The notes under the pieces were generated by a model that saw only the letters and a list, made by a program, of their open reading frames with translations, was not told the DNA's origin and made no database searches. From Sva-07 sp963716095 (lineage in GTDB: Bacteria; Actinomycetota; Acidimicrobiia; Acidimicrobiales; Ilumatobacteraceae), in NCBI GenBank assembly GCA_963716095.1, contig CAVQSV010000023.1, forward strand, positions 744,001 to 808,000: DNA of 64,000 nucleotides. Direction: 5' to 3'. How positions within the stretch are numbered: position 1 is the first letter of the stretch; each line of letters begins with the position of its first letter. Of the stretch, positions 50,139-59,700 are shown in pieces. Made by a program: the position numbers and the translations under genes.

Positions 50139-51071
50139 ATGCTCGTCATGCAGCGCCCCACCATCGAAGCTCTCGGTGAGGAGTCCAACAACCGCGGCTA
50201 CTTCGCCGTCGGTCCACTCGAGCCTGGCTTCGGCCACACCCTCGGCAACTCCCTGCGCCGCACATTGCTGTCGTCGATCCCCGGCGCAGCGATCACCACG
50301 GCCCGTTTCGACGATTCGCTCCACGAGTTCGACACGATCCCCGGTGTCGCCGAAGACGTGACCGACATCATCTTGAACCTCAAGGACGTCGTCGTCACCT
50401 CCGAGTCCGAAGAGCCCGTCACCATGCGCCTCGATGCCCGCGGTGCCGGTGTCGTCACGGCCGGCGACATCGAGTGCCCGGCCGACGTCGAGGTGCTCGA
50501 CAAGGACCTCCACATCGCCACGCTCAACTCCAAGGGCCGCCTCGCCATCGACCTCACCGTCGAGCAGGGCCGCGGCTACCTGTCGAGCAACCGTGAGGAC
50601 GACAACCGGGTCATCGGCGTCATCCCGATCGACGCCATCTTCAGCCCGGTGCGCCGTGTGGCGTTCCAGGTCGAGCCGACCCGCGTCGAGCAGTCGACCA
50701 ACTACGACCGCCTGGTCCTCGAGATCGAGACCGACGGTTCGATCACCGCAGCCGACGCCCTGGCCTCCGCCGGCGCCACGTTGCGTTCGCTGGTCGACCT
50801 CGTCGCAACGATGTCCGACGAGCCGAAGGGGCTCGAGCTCGGCGAGATCGTCGACGCCACGGTCACGTCGCCTGATCTCGATCTGCCGATCGAGGATCTC
50901 GACCTGTCCGAGCGTCCCAACAACTGCCTCAAGCGGGCCCAGGTCAACACGGTCGGCGAACTGCTGACCAAGACCGAGGACGACCTGCTGAACATCACCA
51001 ACTTTGGCCAGAAGAGCCTCGACGAAGTCAAGGCCAAGCTCGACGAGCGCGGCCTCACGCTGCGCGGCTGA
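50139..51071 (+). CDS. rpoA: RNA polymerase subunit alpha
   Basis: The 310-residue protein has the assembly domain with FAVGPLEPGFGHTLGNSLRR (about residues 22-41) and the C-terminal domain (about 245-310) with the helix-hairpin-helix NCLKRAQVNTVGELLTKTED that contacts UP elements and activators. It is slightly shorter than E. coli (329). It lies 57 nt after rpsD and before rplQ, the classical order. Confidence 0.97.
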   Translation: MLVMQRPTIEALGEESNNRGYFAVGPLEPGFGHTLGNSLRRTLLSSIPGAAITTARFDDSLHEFDTIPGVAEDVTDIILNLKDVVVTSESEEPVTMRLDARGAGVVTAGDIECPADVEVLDKDLHIATLNSKGRLAIDLTVEQGRGYLSSNREDDNRVIGVIPIDAIFSPVRRVAFQVEPTRVEQSTNYDRLVLEIETDGSITAADALASAGATLRSLVDLVATMSDEPKGLELGEIVDATVTSPDLDLPIEDLDLSERPNNCLKRAQVNTVGELLTKTEDDLLNITNFGQKSLDEVKAKLDERGLTLRG

Positions 51072-51106
51072 TCGCTGCGACGCACGTAACGAAAGACGAT
51101 TGAACG

Positions 51107-51475
51107 ATGCCCACTCCACGCCGCTCCCGCCGCTTCGGCAGCTCCGCAGCCCATCAGCGCCTGATGATGGCCAACCTCGCTGCGTCGCTGTTCGCTGCCG
51201 AGGCCATCACCACCTCCGAAGCCAAGGCCAAGCATCTCCGCCCGATCGCCGAAAAGCTGATCACCAAGGCGAAGAAGGCTCAGGAAGAGGGCCCGATGCA
51301 GGTCCACCGGATTCGCCAGATCGAGGCGTTCCTCGGTGACAAGGAAATGACCTACAAGCTCGTTCACGACGTGGCTCCTCGCTACGCCGAGCGCAACGGT
51401 GGCTACACCCGCATCCTCAAGATGGGTGGTCGCCACGGCGACAACGCCCAGATGGCGCGCATCGAACTCGTTTGA
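51107..51475 (+). CDS. rplQ: Ribosomal protein bL17
   Basis: The 122-residue protein has FGSSAAHQRLMMANLAASLF and ITTSEAKAKHLRPIAEKLIT, and ends GDNAQMARIELV. It is at the tunnel exit. truA follows after 10 nt. Confidence 0.97.
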   Translation: MPTPRRSRRFGSSAAHQRLMMANLAASLFAAEAITTSEAKAKHLRPIAEKLITKAKKAQEEGPMQVHRIRQIEAFLGDKEMTYKLVHDVAPRYAERNGGYTRILKMGGRHGDNAQMARIELV

Positions 51476-51485
51476 GAGTGATCGC

Positions 51486-52280
51486 GTGTCCGACACGCGC
51501 AACGTCCGCCTGACGGTCGCCTACGACGGCACCGACTTCCGCGGGTTCGCCGAGAGCGATGGTGTCCGCACCGTGATGGGCGACATCCGTCGAGCCGTCG
51601 AGACCGTGGTGCGCGGCGATGTCGAACTCACCGGCGCCGGGCGGACCGACGCCGGTGTCCACGGATGGGGCCAGGTGATCTCCGGTCAGCTCCCGGCCAC
51701 GACCGATCTCGGTCGTCTCCAGCGAAGCCTGAACGGAATGTGCGGGCCCGACATCTCGGTGCGATCAGCCGAATGGGAGTCGCCCGAGTTCTCTGCACGC
51801 TTCTCTGCCACGGGGCGCAGCTACCGCTACCACGTGTGGAACGATCCCGCTGCGAATCCCCTGCTGGCCCGTACGGCCTGGCACGTCCCGCGTGCACTCG
51901 ACCTCGATGCGATGGCGCTCGGAGCTGACGAGTTGCTCGGTGAACACGACTTCTCGTCGTTCTGTCGTCGCCCGAAGCCCGCACCGGGCCACGACGAACC
52001 GAGTCTGGTTCGCCGGATCGATGCGGCGCGCTGGTCGCGAGTGGACGACAGCTGGGGTTCGTCGTTGCTCCGCTTCGAGATCACGGCGTCGTCGTTCTGC
52101 CACCAGATGGTTCGCAGCATCGTCGGCACGCTCGTCGACGTCGGGCTCGGCCTCCGCAGCGCTGACTCGATCGGCGTGACGCTCGCAGCTTGCGATCGAT
52201 CTGCCGCCGGCCGAGTCGCACCACCGACCGGACTGGTGCTCTGGTCGGTGGACTATCGCGGCGAGCGCTGGGACGCCTGA
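51486..52280 (+). CDS. truA: tRNA pseudouridine synthase A
   Basis: The 264-residue enzyme makes pseudouridine 38-40 in the tRNA anticodon arm. The catalytic Asp lies in the motif GAGRTDAGVHGWGQV (Asp near residue 55). SFCHQMVRSIVGTLVDVG is the other conserved block. It starts at GTG just after rplQ, a frequent pairing. The last 28 nt overlap the 3' end of the convergent GGDEF-EAL gene. Confidence 0.95.
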   Translation: MSDTRNVRLTVAYDGTDFRGFAESDGVRTVMGDIRRAVETVVRGDVELTGAGRTDAGVHGWGQVISGQLPATTDLGRLQRSLNGMCGPDISVRSAEWESPEFSARFSATGRSYRYHVWNDPAANPLLARTAWHVPRALDLDAMALGADELLGEHDFSSFCRRPKPAPGHDEPSLVRRIDAARWSRVDDSWGSSLLRFEITASSFCHQMVRSIVGTLVDVGLGLRSADSIGVTLAACDRSAAGRVAPPTGLVLWSVDYRGERWDA

Positions 52281-54343
52281 GTTTCGGTTTCAGCGGCGAC
52301 CGGAGCGTCGGTGGCGCTCGGAGTGGGCACCTCGATCTGGGGCAGCAGCGACAACAGCTCGTCGCCGGAGACGGCCGGTGCGTACAGCCAGCCCTGGAAC
52401 GCGTGGCATCCGAGCGCGGCGAGCCTGTCGCGCTGGTAGGGCTGCTCGACCCCCTCGGCAACGCAGGTGAGCTTGAGGTTGTCGCTGAGACCGAGAATCG
52501 CTGTGGTGAGGTTCGTGGCTGCCGGATCGATGTCGATCCCGGCGACGAATCGACGATCGATCTTCACCCCGTCGATCGGGAGCTCGAGCAGGTGGGCGAG
52601 CGACGAGTACCCGGTCCCGAAGTCGTCGATCGACACGTGGATCCCGGCGAAGCGAAGCTTCTGCATGTTCGCCAGCGACGCAGCACCGGGTGAGAGCAGG
52701 TCGGTCTCGGTGATCTCGACGACGAGATGGGTCGGATCCGCGCCGGCGCGCCGGCACCGTTCGAGGAAGGTCGCCCCGAATGCAGGGCGAGACATCGCCT
52801 TCGGATCGATGTTGACGTGCACCTCGATCTCGGGGTGGCCGGCCTCGGCGAGCCGAACAGCGAAGTCCAACGCCCGATCGAGCACCTCGTCGTCGACTGC
52901 CTCGCCGAGTCCGGCCATCTGCGCCAACGGGAGGATCTCGCCGACGCCGAGCACGCCGCGAAGTGGATGCACCCAACGCACGAGCGCCTCGACGGCGGTG
53001 ATCGTGCCGTCGGCGGAGCAGATCGGTTGGTAGAACGGTTGGATCTGGCCGTCGTTCAGAGCCTCCCGAAGCAGTTCGAGCTGGTGTCGTCGTTCGTTGA
53101 TGGCGTCGACCGAGATGCCTCCGGTCTCGGGGTCGGCGTAACGCTTGGCTGACATCAACTCGTTGCTCGCGCTGACCAACAGTGCGTCGAGCACTTCGGG
53201 CCGAGCCTCGAATGCGGTTGCCGTACGGATGTCGAAGTTGACGTCTTGGCCGCGCACCGAGATCGGCCTCGCGACATCACGACGGACCCGCTCGCGCAGC
53301 ATCTCCACAGCGTTGATGCTCTCCGCTCGGATCGCGAGCAGGAACTCGTCGCCACCGAACCGGGCCGTGACCAGATCGGGCCAGCGGATCTGGTCGATGC
53401 GATCGGCGACCGCGGCGAGCACGGCGTCGCCGACCGGTTCGCCGTACAGCTCGTTGATCGAGCGGAAGTGGACGATGTCGACCACGAGGATCCCGAGACC
53501 GCCCCCGCCCTGCATCAACGAGTGCGCAGCCCGCATGAACCCGTCGCGATTCAGCAGGCCCGTGCGGCTGTCGTGCTCGGCGAGGAACTCGACCCGGTCA
53601 CGTGCGTCGGCCAGGGAGGTGGCGATCTGGGCACTGACGACGTAGCTCTCGACGACCGGATCGTCGAGCAGGTTGTTGACGGTGAATTCGCAGATCAACG
53701 AGTTGCCGCCGGAGTCGAGCACTCGTGCATCGAGGGTGAGCGATCCCTGCGGCTCGAGTCGTTGTGCTGCGTCGAGCACGGTGTCTCGGTCGTCGGGGTG
53801 GAGGAAGTCGATGATCGATCGTCCTCGCGCCAGCTCCGGGTCGTGACCCAACAGACGCGTGACCGCCCCGTTGACCGAACGCACCAACCCACGTGCATCG
53901 GCGAGGACGACCATGCCGTGCATGTTCGCCATCACCGCACGCAGCACCTCGGTGTCGCCCTGATCGAAGTCGAGTCGGTGACGTTCCGTGACGTCGCGAC
54001 CGACGATCATGATCAGACCGGCGAATGGATCGTCGAAGCCGGGCGCCCGATAGGTGCCGCGAAACTCGAGATAGCGCCACGTTCCGCGTCCGGTGCGGAC
54101 CCGCAGCGTGAGCAGCTCCCCGAACGCCTTCTCGACCACGGTCTGCAGCGCCGCCTTGGCCAGGCTCACGTCGTCGGGATGGACCAGATCGAGCATGTCG
54201 GTGTCGAGCAGCTCGGTTGCATCCCAGCCGAGCGTGTCCGCCGCGGAGTCGTTCGCGTACCGCAAGACGCCGGTGGGATCGACGGCGAACACGGGGTCAG
54301 CGAGGTGATCGACCGACGGCGCGTTCGGGCCACCAGAACTCAT
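52253..54343 (-). CDS. PAS-PAS-GGDEF-EAL cyclic di-GMP signalling protein
   Basis: The 696-residue soluble protein has two N-terminal PAS sensor domains (about residues 10-125 and 130-245), a GGDEF domain (about 255-410) with intact RFGGDEF, and an EAL domain (about 430-675). The EAL catalytic set looks complete: EALVRW, HVNIDP, EITETD, IDDFGTGYSSL, KIDRRF and AEGVEQ. So it may both make and hydrolyse c-di-GMP; which activity dominates is not readable. No transmembrane helix is present. GAGG lies 5 nt before the ATG. The PAS ligands are unknown. Confidence 0.94.
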   Translation of the reverse strand: MSSGGPNAPSVDHLADPVFAVDPTGVLRYANDSAADTLGWDATELLDTDMLDLVHPDDVSLAKAALQTVVEKAFGELLTLRVRTGRGTWRYLEFRGTYRAPGFDDPFAGLIMIVGRDVTERHRLDFDQGDTEVLRAVMANMHGMVVLADARGLVRSVNGAVTRLLGHDPELARGRSIIDFLHPDDRDTVLDAAQRLEPQGSLTLDARVLDSGGNSLICEFTVNNLLDDPVVESYVVSAQIATSLADARDRVEFLAEHDSRTGLLNRDGFMRAAHSLMQGGGGLGILVVDIVHFRSINELYGEPVGDAVLAAVADRIDQIRWPDLVTARFGGDEFLLAIRAESINAVEMLRERVRRDVARPISVRGQDVNFDIRTATAFEARPEVLDALLVSASNELMSAKRYADPETGGISVDAINERRHQLELLREALNDGQIQPFYQPICSADGTITAVEALVRWVHPLRGVLGVGEILPLAQMAGLGEAVDDEVLDRALDFAVRLAEAGHPEIEVHVNIDPKAMSRPAFGATFLERCRRAGADPTHLVVEITETDLLSPGAASLANMQKLRFAGIHVSIDDFGTGYSSLAHLLELPIDGVKIDRRFVAGIDIDPAATNLTTAILGLSDNLKLTCVAEGVEQPYQRDRLAALGCHAFQGWLYAPAVSGDELLSLLPQIEVPTPSATDAPVAAETETQASQRSPR

Positions 54344-54424
54344 AGGGCCTCATCGGCAGCCGGATGCACGAACTCGAGACTATTGCCAGCGGAGCGCAAG
54401 GAGGTGCCAGCCTGACGGCGCGGG

Positions 54425-54453
54425 TTGGAGCCGGGTGCCGGCGGCCGTATCAT
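54425..54453 (+). promoter_or_regulatory. Promoter of rplM-rpsI
   Basis: TTGGAG, 17 nt, TATCAT. It fits the TTGGAn-17-TAnCAT form of the rplC and infA promoters. The leader would be about 55 nt. Confidence 0.7.
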
Positions 54454-54512
54454 TTCACGGTTCCCCACCGAGGGATACTTGACTCTTCGACTCTCGACAG
54501 ATTGATTGCGCC

Positions 54513-54959
54513 ATGCCGACGTACACCCCCAAAGCCAGTGAGATCCAGCGTGAATGGCACGTTGTCGACGCCGAAGGGCTGGTGCTCGGTCGTCTGTGCA
54601 CCGAAGTCGCCCGCATCCTGCGCGGCAAGCACAAGCCGACCTACACCCCCCACATCGACACCGGCGACCACGTGATCATCGTCAACGCCGACAAGATCGT
54701 GATGACCGCCGGCAAGGCCGAGCGCACGATGGTGTACCGCCACAGCGGCTACCCGGGTGGCATCAAGTCCGAGAGCTACGCCAACCTGCACGCACGCAAG
54801 CCCGCCGAGGCCGTGCGCAAGTCGGTCCGTGGCATGCTCCCGAAGGGCCCGCTCGGCCGCCAGCAGCTCCTGAAGCTCCAGGTGTACGCCGGCCCGACGC
54901 ACCCGCACGCCGCCCAGACACCCACCAAGCTCGAGCTCCCGGCCGCCAAGGCCCGCTGA
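54513..54959 (+). CDS. rplM: Ribosomal protein uL13
   Basis: The 148-residue protein has WHVVDAEGLVLGRLCTEVAR, GDHVIIVNADKIVMTAGKA and the GMLPKGPLGRQQLLKLQVYA signature. It is an early 50S assembly protein, paired here with rpsI as usual. Confidence 0.97.
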   Translation: MPTYTPKASEIQREWHVVDAEGLVLGRLCTEVARILRGKHKPTYTPHIDTGDHVIIVNADKIVMTAGKAERTMVYRHSGYPGGIKSESYANLHARKPAEAVRKSVRGMLPKGPLGRQQLLKLQVYAGPTHPHAAQTPTKLELPAAKAR

Positions 54960-54990
54960 ACCACCGATCGCACCAGAGAGACGCACACAC

Positions 54991-55386
54991 ATGGGAACCG
55001 CACCGCTCACCCAGACCACCGGCCGCCGCAAGGAAGCCGTCGCCCGGGCCCAGATCCGCCCCGGCACCGGCCAGTTCACGATCGATGGCAAGACGCTCGA
55101 GGCGTACTTCCCGACTGCGGTCTCGCAGATGGTCGTCACCGAGGCGCTCACCGTCACCGACACCCGCGAGAGCTACGACATCACGGCGTCGATCCACGGT
55201 GGTGGTGTCAGCGGTCAGGCCGGAGCGCTTCGGCTCGCCATCGCTCGCTCGCTGGTCGAGCTCGACCCCGAGAGCCGAGCAGTACTGAAGAAGGCCGGCC
55301 TCCTCACGCGTGACTCGCGCAAGAAGGAGAGCAAGAAGTACGGCCTCAAGAAGGCCCGCAAGGCGCCACAGTTCACCAAGCGCTGA
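54991..55386 (+). CDS. rpsI: Ribosomal protein uS9
   Basis: The 131-residue protein has TTGRRKEAVARAQIRPGTG, GGGVSGQAGALRLAIARSLV and the C-terminal PQFTKR tail that contacts P-site tRNA. It is followed by glmM after 13 nt. Confidence 0.97.
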   Translation: MGTAPLTQTTGRRKEAVARAQIRPGTGQFTIDGKTLEAYFPTAVSQMVVTEALTVTDTRESYDITASIHGGGVSGQAGALRLAIARSLVELDPESRAVLKKAGLLTRDSRKKESKKYGLKKARKAPQFTKR

Positions 55387-55399
55387 TCGGCTTCGCCCG

Positions 55400-56722
55400 A
55401 TGCAGTTCGGCACCGACGGAGTCCGTGGTGTCGCGCTCACCGAACTGACCACCGACTTCGCCGCGCGTCTCGGCCGCGCTGCGGCTCGGGTGCTCGGTAC
55501 CGACGGCGCGACCCTCGTGGTCGTCGGCGGTGACACGCGTGAGTCCACCGAGGTGCTCGATCGGGCCCTGTGTGAGGGTTTCACCGCGGAGGGCCTCGAC
55601 GTCCTGCGGCTCGGCGTTGCATCGACGCCGCTGGTGGCGTTCGAAGCCCAGCGCCGGGGTGCGCTCGGCGCCGTCGTGTCGGCCTCGCACAACACGTGGA
55701 CCGACAACGGCATCAAGTTGTTCGCACACGGTGGGGTCAAGCTCACCGACGAGGTCGAACGTCGGATCGAGGCCGAACTGGTTGCCCCACGTGACGACCG
55801 CCCAACGCGGGAACCGGGCAGCGTCGTCGACGCCGGCGCTGATCATGAGGCCTACGTCGACCACGTGGTGGCCTTCCTCGAAGGGCTTCGCCTCGACGGT
55901 CTGAAGATCGTGCTCGACGCAGCGAACGGCGCAGCTCACCGAGTCGGCCCCGAGGTGCTGCGGGCCGCCGGCGCCGAGGTGATCGTGATCGCCGAATCGC
56001 CGGACGGCCGCAACATCAACGACGACTGCGGCGCCACCGCCCCGGCGTTCGTGGCTGCTGCGGTGGTCGATCACGGCGCCGACGTCGGCATCGCGCTCGA
56101 TGGTGACGCCGATCGGCTGATCGCTGTCGATCACCTCGGCAGGGTCGTCGACGGTGATCACATCATCGCCATCGTCGCCAACGATCTACGCGCTCGCGGC
56201 GAGCTTCGCCACGACACGGTCGTCGTCACCGTGATGACCAATCTGGGTTTCCGCCTGGCGATGAGCGAGGCGGGGATCTCGGTGGTGGAGACCGCCGTTG
56301 GCGACCGGTACGTGCTCGAGGCGCTCGCAGCCGGCGGCTTCTCGCTCGGCGGTGAGCAATCCGGACACGTGATCTTTGCCGACCACGCCACCACCGGTGA
56401 CGGGGTGCTCACTGCGGTGGCGCTGCTCGATGCGGTGAAGCGGGCTGGGCGACCGCTCGCCGAGATCGCCACCGAGACCATGACGTCGCTGCCGCAGGTG
56501 CTCGTCAACGTGCGCGTTACTCAGCGGATGCCCGATGCTGCCGAGCGGTTCGCCGGGGACATCGCGGCGGCTCAGGCCGACCTCGGTGACACGGGCCGAG
56601 TGCTGGTGCGTGCCAGTGGCACCGAGCCACTCGTGCGCGTGATGGTGGAAGCGCCCACCCACGAACGGGCCCAGCAGGTGGCCGAGCGCCTCGCCGAGGT
56701 CGCCCGTCGCGCTTCCACCTGA
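55400..56722 (+). CDS. glmM: Phosphoglucosamine mutase
   Basis: The 440-residue enzyme converts glucosamine-6-phosphate to glucosamine-1-phosphate for peptidoglycan. The start MQFGTDGVRG is the family N-terminus. The phosphoserine loop is VVSASHNTWTDNGIKLF (about residues 92-108), the metal loop LDGDADRLIAVD (about 234-245), and the substrate loop GEQSGHVIFAD. It lies downstream of rplM-rpsI as in many actinobacteria, and just before a GlmS-like gene making its substrate. Confidence 0.96.
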   Translation: MQFGTDGVRGVALTELTTDFAARLGRAAARVLGTDGATLVVVGGDTRESTEVLDRALCEGFTAEGLDVLRLGVASTPLVAFEAQRRGALGAVVSASHNTWTDNGIKLFAHGGVKLTDEVERRIEAELVAPRDDRPTREPGSVVDAGADHEAYVDHVVAFLEGLRLDGLKIVLDAANGAAHRVGPEVLRAAGAEVIVIAESPDGRNINDDCGATAPAFVAAAVVDHGADVGIALDGDADRLIAVDHLGRVVDGDHIIAIVANDLRARGELRHDTVVVTVMTNLGFRLAMSEAGISVVETAVGDRYVLEALAAGGFSLGGEQSGHVIFADHATTGDGVLTAVALLDAVKRAGRPLAEIATETMTSLPQVLVNVRVTQRMPDAAERFAGDIAAAQADLGDTGRVLVRASGTEPLVRVMVEAPTHERAQQVAERLAEVARRAST

Positions 56723-56775
56723 GCAGCGTCGTCGCTCGGGTGTGCCGACGCCCGATTGCCGGCCGTGCGGCGCAG

Positions 56776-56781
56776 TAGCCT
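56776..56781 (+). promoter_or_regulatory. Leaderless-type -10 box of glmS-like gene
   Basis: TAGCCT ends 8 nt before the ATG; no Shine-Dalgarno lies between. Confidence 0.4.
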
Positions 56782-56789
56782 GACTGGCC

Positions 56790-59700
56790 ATGTGCGGCAT
56801 CATCGGCATCGTCAGTCGGCCCCCCACGCGGGCGACCCCCGACGGCGCCGAACTGGCCGCCGGGTTGGACCGGGCGATCGACGCGGCCGAAGCCCACGAC
56901 CTCGTCGCCGGCGGCCAGCAGGCGCGAGCGGTCGATGACGCTCTGCGCGGCCTGCCAGGCGTGCTCGCGCTGGTCGGCCACGTCGACCTCGTCGCGTCGA
57001 TCACGTCACGCCTCGATCGGCTCGACGCGATCGCGCTCGAAGCCGAGCGGCGTCTCGATGCCAACACCGGCGACCTCGATGCCGATGAACTCGAGCGGGC
57101 CAATGCTGAGTTGATCGACCTCAAGGACGCGCTGTGGGCGATCCGTCACGATCGGCTGCGGACCACCCGCGAGGTCCAGGCCCTGGCCGGACGCGCTGCG
57201 CCGGCGTCGGCGCTCGGCGGGTACCTCGCCGTGCAGCAGGCGTTCTCTGCCATCGATCGACTCGAGGTGCGCGGCCGCGACTCTGCTGGGCTCCACGTGT
57301 TCGTGTGGGGCCACGACATCGACGGCGACGTCCTCGACACCCTCGTCGCAGAACGCGGCAACGACCCGCTGTTCCAGTCGGGCGCCGTCGTGGCCGCCGG
57401 CGACTGCCTCTCGTTCGTGTACAAGGCCGCCGCCGAGATCGGTGAACTCGGCGACAACACCGCAGCCCTGCGTCGAGCGCTCGACGCCGACGACCTTCTG
57501 CGCCGGGCGTTGCGGTCGCCGTCGGCGAGGGTGGCGATTCTCGGCCACACCCGGTGGGCGAGCGTCGGGATCATCAGCGAGCCGAACACGCATCCGCTCA
57601 ACTCGTACGAGCTCGAACAGCCCGGCGGCTCGACTCCGCCCTATGTCGTCGCGGCCCTGAACGGCGACGTCGACAACCATGCCGATCTGCGGCTCGCTCA
57701 TGGGTTGCGGATCGCCCCGACGATCACCACCGACGCGAAGGTGATCCCCGCCCTCGTCGCTCGTCACGCCGCCACCGCCCCGCTCGCCGAGGCGTTCCGT
57801 CGCACCGTCGCCGAATTCGAGGGGTCGGTGGCGATCGGTGTCGCGAGCGCGGAGGCACCCTCACAGCTGTTTCTCGCGTTGCGTGGCAGCGGCCAGGGCC
57901 TCTACGTCGGCCTCGGCGACGACTGCTTCATCGTCGCCAGCGAACCGTATGGCGTGGTCGAAGAGACGGCTCGATACGTGCGCCTGGACGGCGAGCAGGG
58001 AGGCGAGATCGTTGCGCTCGACGGCGACCGTGCCGGAGAACTCGGCGGAATCGTTCGTTGTGCCTACGACGGCTCCGAGCTCCCGGTCACCGAAGCCGAT
58101 GTCACCACCGCCGAGGTGACCACCCGAGACATCAACCGTGGCGACGCGCCCCACTTCCTGCTCAAGGAGATCTCCGAGGCGCCGCTCAGCTTCGCCAAGA
58201 CCCTGCGCGGCAAGATCGTCGAACGAGACGGGGTGCTCCGCGCCGACGTCGGCGAGCGTGCGCTGCCACGCGACATCGCCGAACGTCTTGCCGCCGGCAC
58301 GATCACGCGGGTGCGCGTCATCGGCCAGGGCACCGCGGCGGTCGCCGGACAGAGCACGGCAGCGATCCTCGACGAACTGACCAGTGCAGAACTCGTCGTC
58401 GACGCGATCACCGCCACCGAGCTGTCCGGGTTCGGCATGCGCCTCGACATGAGCGACACGCTCGCCATCGCTGTCAGCCAGTCCGGTACCACCACCGACA
58501 CCAATCGCACGGTCGATCTGCTGCGATCGCGCGGCGCTGCGGTGATCGGCATCGTCAACCGGCGAAGCAGCGACCTCACCGACAAAGCCGACGGGATCCT
58601 CTACACCTCCGATGGTCGTGACGTGGAGATGAGCGTCGCGTCGACCAAGGCCTTCTACGCCCAGGTCGCTGCCGGGGCGTTGCTGTCGTGCGCAATCGCC
58701 GAGGCTGCCGGCCAGGGCGAGCCCCGCCGACGCTCCGAGCTGCTCGCCTCGTTGCGCGAACTCCCCGACGCCATGCGCGAGGTGCTGACACGCCGCGACA
58801 TCGTCGCCGATGCGGCCCGCCGTCTCGCCCCACCGAAGCGTTACTGGGCGGTCGTCGGCAACGGGCCCAACAAGGTGGCTGCCGAAGAGGTTCGCATCAA
58901 GCTCAGCGAGCTCTGCTACAAGTCGATGGCGTGCGACTCGACCGAGGACAAGAAGCACATCGACCTGTCGTCGGAGCCGCTGATCCTGGTGTGCGCTGCC
59001 GGTCTGGTCGGCTCGACCGCTGACGACGTCGCCAAGGAAGTGGCGATCTTCACCGCTCACAAGGCGACACCGATCGTGGTCGCCAACGACGGCGAGACCC
59101 GCTACCAAGCCGCGGCCACGATCAACGTGCCACCCGTCGACGCGGCCCTCGGTTTCGTGCTCTCGGCGATGGTCGGCCACCTGTTCGGGTACGAGGCGGC
59201 ACTGGCGATCGACGCGTCCGCCCATCCGTTGCGCGAGGCGCGTGAAACGATCGAACACCTCGTCGCTGAGCAGTTGTCCGGCGACGACGTCGTGGCGCGC
59301 CTCGGTGCCGAGCTGCGACACCCGGTCGAACGCTTCCAGGACGGGCTGCGTTCGGGGCTGTACGACGGACATCTCGAAGCCTCGACCGCAGCTCGGCTGT
59401 ACGGCCTGCTGCGTGACGTCCGGTCCGAGCGTCCGGTCGAGCAGTACTCGCAACAGTCCGGCAAGGTCGGTACCCCGGCGGCGTTGATCGATGATCTCGT
59501 CGGTGCGCTCACCCGGGCGATCGAGGAGCTCACCCGCCCTGTCGACACGATCAAGCATCAGGCGAAGACGGTCACGGTCGGGATTTCGCGCAGCGACGAG
59601 AGCGTCATCGACCGACCGCTCGTACAAGCGATGCTTGCCGCGGGTGCCGGGCGTGATGTGCTCAGCTATCGCACGCTCAAGGTGCTCGCCGACCTCGATC

